Source: Rubrobacter sp. (GTDB lineage Bacteria > Actinomycetota > Rubrobacteria > Rubrobacterales > Rubrobacteraceae). From it: a stretch of DNA of 8,380 nt. Below are positions 1 through 5,855 of this stretch, in pieces. Location of the stretch: NCBI GenBank assembly GCA_019247245.1, contig JAFAPF010000448.1:1-8380 (forward strand). Reading direction: 5' to 3'. How positions within the stretch are numbered: position 1 is the stretch's first letter; every line of letters begins with the position of its first letter. The notes beneath the pieces were generated by a model. It worked only from the letters and a program-made list of their open reading frames with translations. It was not told the DNA's origin and made no database searches. The position numbers were made by a program, and so were the translations under genes.

Positions 1-243
1 GGGGAGTTCGCGGCGACAGGAAAGAGTCGCGGGGTGAAAGAGATCGTCCGGGAAGCCCTGATCGGCGTCGAGAGAGACGGGCTGGACACTCTAGGGAACT
101 TTCCAGGACACCCCGGGGAGCTGAGCATGACACGAGCGCAGGATATAGCAGCGGCAATCAACCGCGTCCGTTCCCTAGAAGCTACTACCGAGTCGAGATC
201 GCAGTGGGAACCTCAAGGTTATGACCAGACGAGCGCCAGGTAA
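1..243 (+). CDS. Possible C-terminal end of a gene cut by the left edge; unknown function
   Basis: This frame is open from the first base of the window to a TAA at 241-243, so it could be the tail of a gene that begins outside. A GTG at 34 could also serve as a start, giving 69 residues. The middle has a protein-like look: an acidic/hydrophobic helix (residues 2-17 from the GTG) leads to a turn with GNFPGHPGEL, then a second helix-like stretch TRAQDIAAAINRVRSLEA. The last 19 or so residues are polar and less convincing, and may be read-through past an older stop. No family is recognised and no catalytic motif is visible. It lies 62 nt upstream of the broken cyclophilin gene on the same strand. 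Chance openness is a real alternative. Confidence 0.3.
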   Translation, partial: GEFAATGKSRGVKEIVREALIGVERDGLDTLGNFPGHPGELSMTRAQDIAAAINRVRSLEATTESRSQWEPQGYDQTSAR

Positions 244-305
244 GAAACCTCACCGGATATGAGGATTGCATGGTATAAAGCAGAAGATACGACCTCCCAC
301 CCGAG

Positions 306-793
306 ATGATCATCTCTCCCGACAAGGACTATTACGCGACGTTGCACACCGAGAAGGGGCCGATCCGCATAAAGCTCTTTGCCGACAAGGCTCCGGAGAC
401 GGTCAACAACTTTGTCTTCCCGGCGCGTGAGGGTTACTTTGACGGGACGACTTTTCATCGAGTTATAAAAGATTTCATGATTCAAGTGGCGATCCGACCG
501 GAACCGGCACCGGAGGACCTGGCTACCACATCCCAGACGAGTTCCACCAGACCCTAAAACACGACAAGCCAGGTATCCTCTCAATGGCAAACGCCGGACC
601 GGATACCGGTGGGTCTCAGTTCTTCATCACCTACACAGCGACACCCTGGCTCGACGGTCGGCACGCGGTCTTCGGCGAGGTCGTAGAGGGCATGGAGACC
701 ATCCATGCAATCCGCGAGCGTGACCCGCAACGCGACCACTAACCTGGCTACTTTGTAAACATGGTGGAGATCGAAGAGGTTGTACGCGGTTAA
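306..793 (+). pseudogene. Cyclophilin-type peptidylprolyl cis-trans isomerase, frameshifted and with a nonsense codon
   Basis: Cyclophilins catalyse cis-trans isomerisation of Xaa-Pro bonds during protein folding. The first part, from ATG 306, carries the family signature: [12 protein letters not shown], then APETVNNF, then [13 protein letters not shown] with the active-site Arg. At 483-490 the sequence reads CAA GTG GC where the family has Gln-Gly-Gly-Asp, so one G is missing near 486. From there the protein continues in the next frame as [37 protein letters not shown] and [19 protein letters not shown], all hallmark segments including the ligand-pocket Trp. This second part meets TAA at 740-742, where families usually have Gln before a Pro-Gly, and would run on to TAA 791-793. 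The whole would be about 160 residues, a normal cytosolic size. The in-frame codons just before the ATG (DLPPE) resemble the usual lead-in, so the original start may lie slightly upstream. A single frameshift could be a sequencing error, but two lesions favour a pseudogene. Confidence 0.93.
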
Positions 794-902
794 GACCCGC
801 TCTCTTGCACGACTAGGATTTTCAGTGCCTATATCGACGGTTTTTGTGTCAACGCGCTAGTCAGTACGAATCTGGCACTGATATTATTGGCGTATGGGTT
901 AT

Positions 903-914
903 AAGGAAAGAGAG
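903..914 (+). promoter_or_regulatory. Ribosome binding site deciding the TTG start at 919
   Basis: A purine run (AAGGAAAGAGAG) ends 4 nt before an in-frame TTG at 919-921, with its AAGGA core about 11 nt upstream. The more upstream TTG at 844 has no comparable site and would add 25 polar residues that do not look like a family N-terminus. A GTG at 946 is a third possibility. Confidence 0.55.
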
Positions 915-918
915 TAAA

Positions 919-1692
919 TTGAGAGACGTTAACGCGGAGAGCACAGTGCCGATCTCGCCCTGGTTACGCCTGCGTGCCTCCGCGGTACACCTATACACGG
1001 CGAGTGGGGCAGTGCTGGCGCTCTTGATCCTGGTCGCCGCCTACAACGGACGCGCCGTCACGGCGCTATGGCTGGGGCTAGCGGCACTTATGGTAGACAG
1101 CACGGACGGACTTCTGGCTCGTCGGTTCCGGGTGAAAGAGCTTCTGCCCTCCTTCGACGGCAGGCGCCTGGATGACATCATGGACTACATGACCTACGTC
1201 CTCGCGCCTATCCTCCTACTGTGGAGCAGCGGTTACCTGCCGTCGGGGGCCTTCGGCGTGACCCTGGCCGCTCTCCCGCTGCTCGCGTCGAGCTACCAGT
1301 TTTGCCGGGTGGACGCCAAAACCGAGGACGGCGCCAAGACCGAACACTTTTTCCTGGGCTTCCCCAGCTACTGGAACGTATTGGCGTTCTACGTCATCGT
1401 CTTCGATCTCGGAGCCGCGATGGTGAGCGTAATACTACTTGTCTGCTCGCTGTTGGTGTTCGTACCGATCCGGTATGTCTACCCGTCGCGCACGATGTAC
1501 GTCCGCAAACTTACCCTTACGCTCACGACGCTCTGGCTGGCAAGCTACGCCGGCATACTCATCCAGATGCCGGACCCGCATCCCGTGCTCCGCGCCTTCT
1601 CACTACTCTACCTCGTCTACTACTTCGGTCTGAGCCTCTATATCTCCGGCAAGATGCTCAAAGGCCACCGCGCGGAGCAGATCGAAGCGTAG
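919..1692 (+). CDS. pcs: CDP-alcohol phosphatidyltransferase, phosphatidylcholine-synthase (Pcs)-like
   Basis: This is a multi-pass membrane enzyme that would transfer an alcohol head group, probably choline, onto CDP-diacylglycerol, releasing CMP. Numbered from the TTG at 919 (257 residues), the CDP-alcohol signature is complete: D60, D63-G64, A67-R68, G81, D85 and D89. Twelve residues separate R68 and G81. The classical family has eight or nine, and the longer gap is what I know from bacterial Pcs enzymes. Other Pcs-like segments are FDGRRLDDIMDYMTYV (79-94) and, near the middle, KTEHFFLGFPSYWNV. At least six hydrophobic segments cover most of the chain. The length fits Pcs (about 240-260). 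It stands alone, downstream of the dead cyclophilin gene and followed by gene-poor DNA. Choline as substrate is inferred; serine, glycerol or inositol cannot be excluded from sequence alone. The family assignment itself is secure. Confidence 0.88.
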   Translation: MRDVNAESTVPISPWLRLRASAVHLYTASGAVLALLILVAAYNGRAVTALWLGLAALMVDSTDGLLARRFRVKELLPSFDGRRLDDIMDYMTYVLAPILLLWSSGYLPSGAFGVTLAALPLLASSYQFCRVDAKTEDGAKTEHFFLGFPSYWNVLAFYVIVFDLGAAMVSVILLVCSLLVFVPIRYVYPSRTMYVRKLTLTLTTLWLASYAGILIQMPDPHPVLRAFSLLYLVYYFGLSLYISGKMLKGHRAEQIEA

Positions 1693-1869
1693 CCACACTA
1701 AAGGCGATGGGTAAGTAAGCCGCTATCCACGATTGCTGCGACGACTCGCTGTCCGGTCGCAGTGTCCGGGACCGGTCTCTGGTCTTCGAACCGAGCGAAA
1801 CCCAAGCCCATACCGAAAACCCAGAACCTACCGATGGTGAGGTCAAGCCTAGGTCCATTTCTGAGATAA

Positions 1870-1931
1870 GTGGCTGTAGCTACTTGTAGTAAGAGTCGTC
1901 TTACACCAGGTGCATCTTACTACGCAGCCAC
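1870..1931. repeat. Interrupted inverted repeat
   Basis: GTAGTAAG at 1886-1893 pairs perfectly with CTTACTAC at 1916-1923, and GTGGCTG at 1870-1876 pairs with CAGCCAC at 1925-1931. The two stems are separated by 9 nt on the left and 1 nt on the right. The loop is 22 nt, and no T-run follows either side, so it is not a standard terminator. Each stem alone could occur by chance; the stacked arrangement is less likely to. Confidence 0.45.
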
Positions 1932-2044
1932 CTTTCCCCGATGATCGCCCCATTAGCGTAGCTACCGCAATAACCGGCTTGTGATGCGTTTTATCACGCA
2001 CCTCCTTGATCCTGCAACTTCCGGTGAGTCGCTATATTGTAAAT

Positions 2045-2101
2045 ACCGGCACAAAATTAAGAGTCTGTATGTAATTTAGTGCATAACCGGCAAAGAGTCT
2101 G
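2045..2101. repeat. Paired short direct repeats in AT-richer DNA
   Basis: ACCGGCA occurs at 2045-2051 and 2086-2092, and AAGAGTCTG at 2059-2067 and 2093-2101, so the same two words appear in the same order twice. A further AATAACCGGC lies near 1969-1978. This could be remnants of an internal duplication or protein-binding sites; nothing downstream clearly uses them. Confidence 0.4.
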
Positions 2102-2365
2102 CGCCTTGCTAGAGTCACCGGTGCCCGAGGAACGAGAAGTGGACTGGAGCTCCTCCATCCGGCGATCAACGAGAGGTGCTGCAAAGGAGTTGGTTGCCTA
2201 AGCTAAAAGGACTACTACGGTAAGGAGTCAAGGACAGGTAGACCGATGCTCGGCGACTCTTATCCTCTTTATGAAAGAGGTGTAGCCTCCTTCTTCGGAA
2301 CCCGGGGATGGAGGTGGATAGTGTAGGAAACCGCGTGCATTGAGGGATTCCAAGAGGTCTGCCAC

Positions 2366-2571
2366 GTGAAGTTCGGCAAGGTTTGCCCCTAGTGTCCAGG
2401 GTGCATGGTGATCGAGTGCGACTGCGGCGGGAAGCTATCTCTCACCAGCTCAATAACCACTTGCACCTGCTGCAGACCGCACTACGTAGCTACCACTACG
2501 TAGCTACTATTCGGGAAGAGCTAGCCGGCAAGCAGCTGAGAGAAGAAGCTCTTCTCGCTTTGCGCTACTAA
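2366..2571 (+). pseudogene. Small zinc-ribbon-like protein, broken by an amber codon and a 14-bp tandem duplication
   Basis: From GTG 2366, with an AGAGGT site 7 nt upstream, the frame reads VKFGKVCP, then TAG at 2390-2392, then CPGCMVIECDCGGKLSL and TTCTCCRPHYVA before hitting TAG at the duplicated segment. The spaced CxxC, CxC and CxCC groups followed by a Gly-Gly-Lys turn suggest a zinc-binding ribbon. The sequence ACTACGTAGCTAC(C/T) is present twice in tandem at 2481-2508. Removing one 14-bp copy restores the frame and gives PHYVATIREELAGKQL followed by REEALLALRY and TAA at 2569-2571, a sensible helical tail of about 67 codons in total. As I remember it, small Rubrobacter zinc-ribbon proteins end in a similar His-Ala-Ala-Val-Arg-Glu-Glu-Leu-like helix, but I cannot search. 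The exact start is uncertain because the upstream frame contains a TAG shortly before. Function is unknown. Confidence 0.72.
2481..2508 (+). repeat. 14-bp tandem duplication, two copies differing at the last base
   Basis: Copy one is 2481-2494 and copy two 2495-2508. The length is not a multiple of three, so it shifts the frame of the zinc-ribbon gene. The near-identity of the copies suggests a recent slippage event. The unit contains the palindrome GTAGCTAC. Confidence 0.9.
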
Positions 2572-2602
2572 CTAAACGGCCTCCGCATGACATTCAAGCT
2601 GC

Positions 2603-3364
2603 CTACACCTTTCTTTTGGACCCCATGACCTGCCCGTAGTTGAGCAGGGTGACCGGAACGATCCCTCCGATGGCGTTTCCAAGCGTCGCCGGAACCAAAA
2701 ACCCGAGGAGGTATTCTCCCCAAGATGTCTCACCGATGAAGACGCTGACCAGGACCTCGGCAGAGCCCGCGATGCAGTGCACCAGCCCGCTGGTTGGTAT
2801 AAGAAACACTAACAGCCAGATGAACAACACCTGCGAGACGGTGTCCCTTGAAGCCGCCATCAACCAGGCCACCATCGCGACCAGCCAGCCCCCGAAGATC
2901 GCTTTCAAGGTCATAACCCAGAAGTCGTTCTGCAGCTTGTGGGAAACTTCCTCCGCTAAGAGCTGTAGAGGCGTTGGATTGAGTATCTCCCCATAGGTAA
3001 CAGCGAAGGAGAAGGCTATCGTGCCGAGGACGTTGAAGACCAAAAGTATAACCCACATCCTCAGCATGTTTGGTACGGTGCTCCTATCAGTGAGCGACAC
3101 AGCCACCGGGGTTACGGTGTTCTCGGTGAACAGCTCCTCTTTGCCCAGAATGACGATGAGGAAGCCTATAGGATAGGCAATAAGGGCCAGTAACCCAACG
3201 CCGCCGGTTAGCGCTCCTACGACCGCTAGGGCGATCATAGAGAACGAGATGTTGAGCCCGGCGCCGAAGGCGCTGAACGCAAGGCCCATACTGGCTCGGC
3301 CCAGCTCTTCCCTTCCTTCCGCAACTATGTTTTCCAATATCTCTCCGGCCGACCTCGTAGTCAT
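2603..3364 (-). CDS. Formate/nitrite transporter (FNT) family channel
   Basis: FNT proteins are pentameric inner-membrane channels for small monovalent anions such as formate, nitrite or hydrosulfide. This 253-residue protein has the normal length and about six hydrophobic segments. Family landmarks are FSAFGAGLNISFS (30-42), GKEELFTENT (74-83), LVHCIAGSAEV (194-204) with the central pore His at 196, and LGNAIGGIVPVTLL (228-241) near the end. The ATG at 3364 follows an AGGGA site at suitable spacing. The overall look is closer to the YfdC-like branch than to the classic FocA or NirC proteins, so the anion is not predictable. It begins 34 nt downstream of the DUF3303-like gene on the same strand, suggesting co-transcription. 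It converges with the dead zinc-ribbon gene, with about 31 nt between the ends and no obvious terminator. Confidence 0.92.
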   Translation of the reverse strand: MTTRSAGEILENIVAEGREELGRASMGLAFSAFGAGLNISFSMIALAVVGALTGGVGLLALIAYPIGFLIVILGKEELFTENTVTPVAVSLTDRSTVPNMLRMWVILLVFNVLGTIAFSFAVTYGEILNPTPLQLLAEEVSHKLQNDFWVMTLKAIFGGWLVAMVAWLMAASRDTVSQVLFIWLLVFLIPTSGLVHCIAGSAEVLVSVFIGETSWGEYLLGFLVPATLGNAIGGIVPVTLLNYGQVMGSKRKV

Positions 3365-3398
3365 ATCTGATCCCTGCCTACGCTACATCGCCCATCTT

Positions 3399-3680
3399 TC
3401 AATCCGGTAACAGCTCTTCCACTCTAACGGCCGGAACCACGGTGACTTCAAAATGATCCTCCCATCTGGACACTATTTCCATGATCGCGTGTGGTTCCTC
3501 CGTTTCGAAGATACCAACGTACCTAGGATCTTCCGTCTGAAGCCAGTATTCATCTACTAGCTTCACCACATCGGAGTACTCTCCCTCGGGATGCCCCCAT
3601 TGCCCTCTGCGATAACGAAACTTGTCGATGTCTATGGGGATGCTCCCCCCTCTAACCTTAAATAACGCTACGAACAACAT
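3399..3680 (-). CDS. Small DUF3303-like protein, probable alpha/beta-barrel fold
   Basis: The 93-residue protein has an N-terminal strand MLFVALFKVR, a polar middle, and then WLQTEDPRYVGIFETEEPHA, a helix IMEIVSRWED and a final strand HFEVTVVPAVRVEELL. That order of strand, insertion, strand, helix, strand resembles DUF3303, small proteins thought to have a dimeric ferredoxin-like fold. Assignment is by pattern memory and is tentative. No catalytic residues are evident. The ATG at 3680 is preceded by GGGAG about 8 nt away, so the start is good. It is first in a probable two-gene unit with the FNT channel. A role in handling or sensing the transported anion is possible but unsupported. Confidence 0.75.
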   Translation of the reverse strand: MLFVALFKVRGGSIPIDIDKFRYRRGQWGHPEGEYSDVVKLVDEYWLQTEDPRYVGIFETEEPHAIMEIVSRWEDHFEVTVVPAVRVEELLPD

Positions 3681-3720
3681 GATCTCATCTCCCAGTTTCA
3701 GCCTCTTTCATCCGTGCCCA

Positions 3721-3751
3721 ACTATAATCCCAAACCAACCCGATTAGTAAA
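3721..3751 (-). promoter_or_regulatory. Weak promoter candidate for the DUF3303-FNT unit
   Basis: On the minus strand TATAGT (3726-3721) is preceded by TTTACT (3751-3746) with a 19-nt spacer, 41 nt upstream of the start codon. The -10 matches 5 of 6 consensus bases and the -35 matches 4 of 6, with a spacer longer than ideal. Confidence 0.25.
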
Positions 3752-3753
3752 CC

Positions 3754-3805
3754 AGCCAAAGGCTTGCCCGCCTAGGTGGACGGGCATGGCTCTTTTGGAG
3801 GAGCC
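3754..3805 (+). other. Three consecutive short hairpins ahead of the ICMT-like pseudogene
   Basis: AGCC-AAA-GGCT (3754-3764), TGCCCG-10 nt-CGGGCA (3765-3786) and GGCTC-8 nt-GAGCC (3788-3805) sit almost back to back. No T-run follows, so they are not a classic terminator. Lying 60 nt before the GTG at 3865 in the divergent intergenic gap, they could be a structured 5' leader. They match no riboswitch consensus that I recognise. Confidence 0.35.
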
Positions 3806-3845
3806 TATGCAGAGCGATAGAATGCAGCCAGCCTACGTTCGTCAC

Positions 3846-3855
3846 GGGAGGAAGG
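3846..3855 (+). promoter_or_regulatory. Strong ribosome binding site of the ICMT-like pseudogene
   Basis: GGGAGGAAGG ends 9 nt before GTG 3865. It is among the best such sites in the window, showing that the decayed frame behind it was once a translated gene. Confidence 0.6.
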
Positions 3856-3864
3856 TGAGAACCT

Positions 3865-4290
3865 GTGACTGACGACGCACGGTACAACGCGGGGTTCATA
3901 GAGTGTCCACCTCTGATCTAGCTGCGCCCTCTGATGTTAGGGCTGCATAACAGGAGATTCCGGTTTACTTCTTTGTGCGCAACATGGTCACTAGGTGGTG
4001 GGGTGCTGCTGTTGGGCTGATTATTCGGTCGATAGCCGATCGACCCGAGGGACTCAGTGGCGAGGTTGGTCACGAGCGGGCCGTATCGTTACACCCACAA
4101 CCCTGTTATCGCGCGAGATGCTCTATGCTAGGGTTGCTAACCTTGCGCACAGCTGTAGGCTATCCTCCTTTTCCCAACGCCGCTGTTAGTTACGCAACGT
4201 GGCGTGATCAGGCGCGAGAGACGCTGCTTGCAGCATAGCTTCGGAGAAGAATACCTGTACTACAAAGCGCGAGTGCGGCGTTGGATCTGA
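3865..4290 (+). pseudogene. Isoprenylcysteine carboxyl methyltransferase (ICMT)-like membrane methyltransferase, heavily decayed
   Basis: No single frame is long, but pieces in two frames join into an ICMT-family protein. Piece 1 (frame of GTG 3865): MTDDARYNAGFIECPPLI, TAG at 3919, then LRPLMLGLHNRRF. Piece 2, shifted (from about 3957): IPVYFFVRNMVTRWWGAAVG. Piece 3, back in the first frame (from about 4036): PIDPRDSVARLVTSGPYRYTHNP (4036-4104), the diagnostic Arg-Tyr-x-x-Asn-Pro segment. After more stops it reads AILLFPTPLLVTQRGVIRR, and then FGEEYLYYKARVRRW at 4240-4284, the classic C-terminal ICMT motif, with TGA at 4288-4290. Stops inside the frame are TAG 3919, TAG 4033, TAG 4129, TAA 4138 and TAG 4156. 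Family members are small multi-pass membrane proteins that use S-adenosylmethionine; bacterial substrates are mostly unknown. At least two indels plus several stops make this a true pseudogene rather than a sequencing artefact. It converges with the DedA-PAP2 gene, whose stop begins 29 nt further on. Confidence 0.88.
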
Positions 4291-4318
4291 TGCCCGGGAA
4301 GGTGAGCGCACGGCTTTG

Positions 4319-5680
4319 CTACGGGAGTTTGCTCGCCCCGCGCCGACGGATAATCTCCATACCCGTGATCAGGGCGCTCAGCCATACGCCGCCTACGGCG
4401 AAGCCAGCTATAACGTCGCTGAAGTAGTGGACGCCGAGGTATATACGACTGAAGCCGATTAGCAACACCAGCACGGCTATGCCGAAGACGACAGCCACAC
4501 GCGCCTGCGAGCTCCTTAGCACTAGCACGGCAAAGTAGGTCAGCATCCCATAGGCGACTAACGACATCATCGCGTGCCCGCTCGGGAAGCTGTAAGTGGT
4601 CTCGAGCAGCAGTGGATCGGCAAAAAACGGTCGAGGACGGGCGAAGATCTCTTTGAGCAGCCGGTCTAGCGCTTCACCCCCAGCCAAAGCCACGATCCAC
4701 GTCCCGACGTAAAGCCATCGTCGTCGCAGGCTATAGATCCCAGCGACGAGCAGACCCAGCGTACCGAGAACCTCGAGCGTACCCAAGCTCGTGATCAGAA
4801 AGAACACGGCTGTAAAGGCCGGCGTCGCCTGGGCGTGCAGCATCACCGCCGTCGTCTCGTCGAAGCGTACCAAAGGATCGCCGCTTCCAAGGTTCTCGGC
4901 CAGCTCGCCGAAGAGCCATAGACCCCCGACAGCCACGAGCAGACCGAACGTGAGGTATAGTCCCAAATATTCGCCAGGCGTTAAGCTCCGGAGCAGCCAA
5001 CGGAGCTGACGAGCATAGCGCGGCCCCAATCGGCCTCTCGGGATATCGGACGGAAACGCTTTTCGGTATGTTAAGAGCTGGACCCTACTAGTCGCGACCC
5101 AGCGGTAAGAGAAGTAGAGCCCTAACATCAGGACGAGCACGAGGATCGGCAAGAGGGAGGCGCGCCCCGCCCACCGCTCTATGAGGTCGAGGCTCCCTCC
5201 AAGGAGGTAACCAGCCAGGACCACTCCCGTAGCCCAGACGGCGCCTCCAAGGGTATTATAGAAGAGGAAGGTCCTACGGCGCATCTGGCTTACACCGGCT
5301 ATCAACGCACCAAAGATCCTCAAGCCTGCGATGAACCGGCTCAGAAAAACGGCCTTCCCACCATGACGCTCGAAGAGCCTCTCCATGCGCATGAGGCGCT
5401 CGGGTGTGACCTTCGCGTGGCGGCCCCACCGCAAGGCTATCCGGCGACCCCCTTCACGACCAGCCCAGTAGCCGACCTGAGCCCCGATCACGGTCCCTAG
5501 GATGCCGCACACGATAGCTTCCCCCAGATTCAGGTACCCCTGCTGAACAAGGACACCAGCGGCTATGAGGATGGTTTCGCCGGGGATCGGCACCCCGGTG
5601 CTCTCCAGTAGCACGCCCAGGAAGACGATCAGGTACCCATACTGGCTGGTTAAGGAGAGTATGTCGTCTAAAGTCGGCAA
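4319..5680 (-). CDS. DedA-PAP2 fusion: DedA/SNARE-associated domain with C-terminal phosphatidic acid phosphatase
   Basis: An integral membrane protein of 453 residues with two domains. Residues 1-200 are DedA-like: LESTGVPIPGETILIAAGVL (25-44) and FLSRFIAGLRIFGALIAG (112-129) match the re-entrant segments of this family, linked to lipid scrambling or flipping and envelope homeostasis. Residues 235-445 are a type-2 phosphatidic acid phosphatase with all three motifs intact: K343 to R350-P351, P366-S-G-H369, and S411-R412 to H418 and D422. The two His residues are the expected catalytic pair. This domain probably removes phosphate from lipid phosphates such as phosphatidate, lysophosphatidate or undecaprenyl diphosphate. 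The start is TTG 5680: a TAA lies two codons upstream in frame, and LDDILSLTSQYGYLIVFLG is a normal DedA opening. The ribosome site there is weak. The gene stands behind the repeat-bearing membrane protein on the same strand. Confidence 0.94.
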   Translation of the reverse strand: MPTLDDILSLTSQYGYLIVFLGVLLESTGVPIPGETILIAAGVLVQQGYLNLGEAIVCGILGTVIGAQVGYWAGREGGRRIALRWGRHAKVTPERLMRMERLFERHGGKAVFLSRFIAGLRIFGALIAGVSQMRRRTFLFYNTLGGAVWATGVVLAGYLLGGSLDLIERWAGRASLLPILVLVLMLGLYFSYRWVATSRVQLLTYRKAFPSDIPRGRLGPRYARQLRWLLRSLTPGEYLGLYLTFGLLVAVGGLWLFGELAENLGSGDPLVRFDETTAVMLHAQATPAFTAVFFLITSLGTLEVLGTLGLLVAGIYSLRRRWLYVGTWIVALAGGEALDRLLKEIFARPRPFFADPLLLETTYSFPSGHAMMSLVAYGMLTYFAVLVLRSSQARVAVVFGIAVLVLLIGFSRIYLGVHYFSDVIAGFAVGGVWLSALITGMEIIRRRGASKLP

Positions 5681-5855
5681 AGCTTACCGATGTTCATTAT
5701 CGCCGAACAACCTCTTGAGCCGTAGAAGTTGCATCCAAGACGTTCGTCGAGACACACAGACGATGAAGCGGTCCCGAATTGAGGTGAACCCGGTGCGGAG
5801 ATCCGGAGAGCTGGTCAATGAGCCTGTCGTCCCTAGCAAGAAGCCCAGGGCGTCA
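5681..5855 (-). other. Spacer between the repeat-bearing gene and the DedA-PAP2 start
   Basis: This 175-nt gap holds no recognised gene. Minus-strand reading in the alternative frame of the repeat array stays open through it to a TAA at 5684-5686, four bases from the TTG start at 5680. That tail shows no family feature and may be chance, but if the upstream gene once ran in that frame the two genes would have been nearly contiguous. Confidence 0.4.

Larger units (their letters stand above)
1693..2365. other. Gene-poor stretch with short repeats; probably decayed or non-coding
   Basis: About 670 nt separate the Pcs-like gene from the zinc-ribbon pseudogene. I see no recognisable protein in any frame; the short open frames on both strands lack family motifs. 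The region holds an inverted repeat at 1870-1931, AT-richer DNA around 2035-2090 with repeated ACCGGCA and AAGAGTCTG words, and three small hairpins between 2225 and 2314. Given the broken genes nearby, much of it may be coding sequence decayed beyond recognition. No rho-independent terminator is evident after the Pcs-like gene. Confidence 0.5.

Noticed and set aside
811..881. Interleaved inverted repeats (GACTAG/CTAGTC and TCAGTGCC/GGCACTGA) that would form a pseudoknot upstream of the Pcs-like gene
   Set aside because: Arms of 6 and 8 bp over about 45 nt are within chance expectation, and no known riboswitch pattern fits.
1221..1718. Long plus-strand frame inside the Pcs-like gene
   Set aside because: Arg/Pro/Leu-rich shadow of the real membrane protein, with no motif of its own.
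1775..1805. tRNA T-arm-like sequence on the minus strand (CGGTTCGAAGACC)
   Set aside because: The flanking bases do not pair as a T-stem and no anticodon or acceptor stem can be drawn.
1849..2001. Minus-strand open frame of 51 codons with a CxxxCxxC-like cluster
   Set aside because: AAGGAG abuts its GTG with no spacing, no family is recognised, and this length is expected by chance.
2540..2556. Hairpin GAGAAGA-AGC-TCTTCTC as a terminator
   Set aside because: It lies inside the zinc-ribbon coding frame and has no T-run after it.
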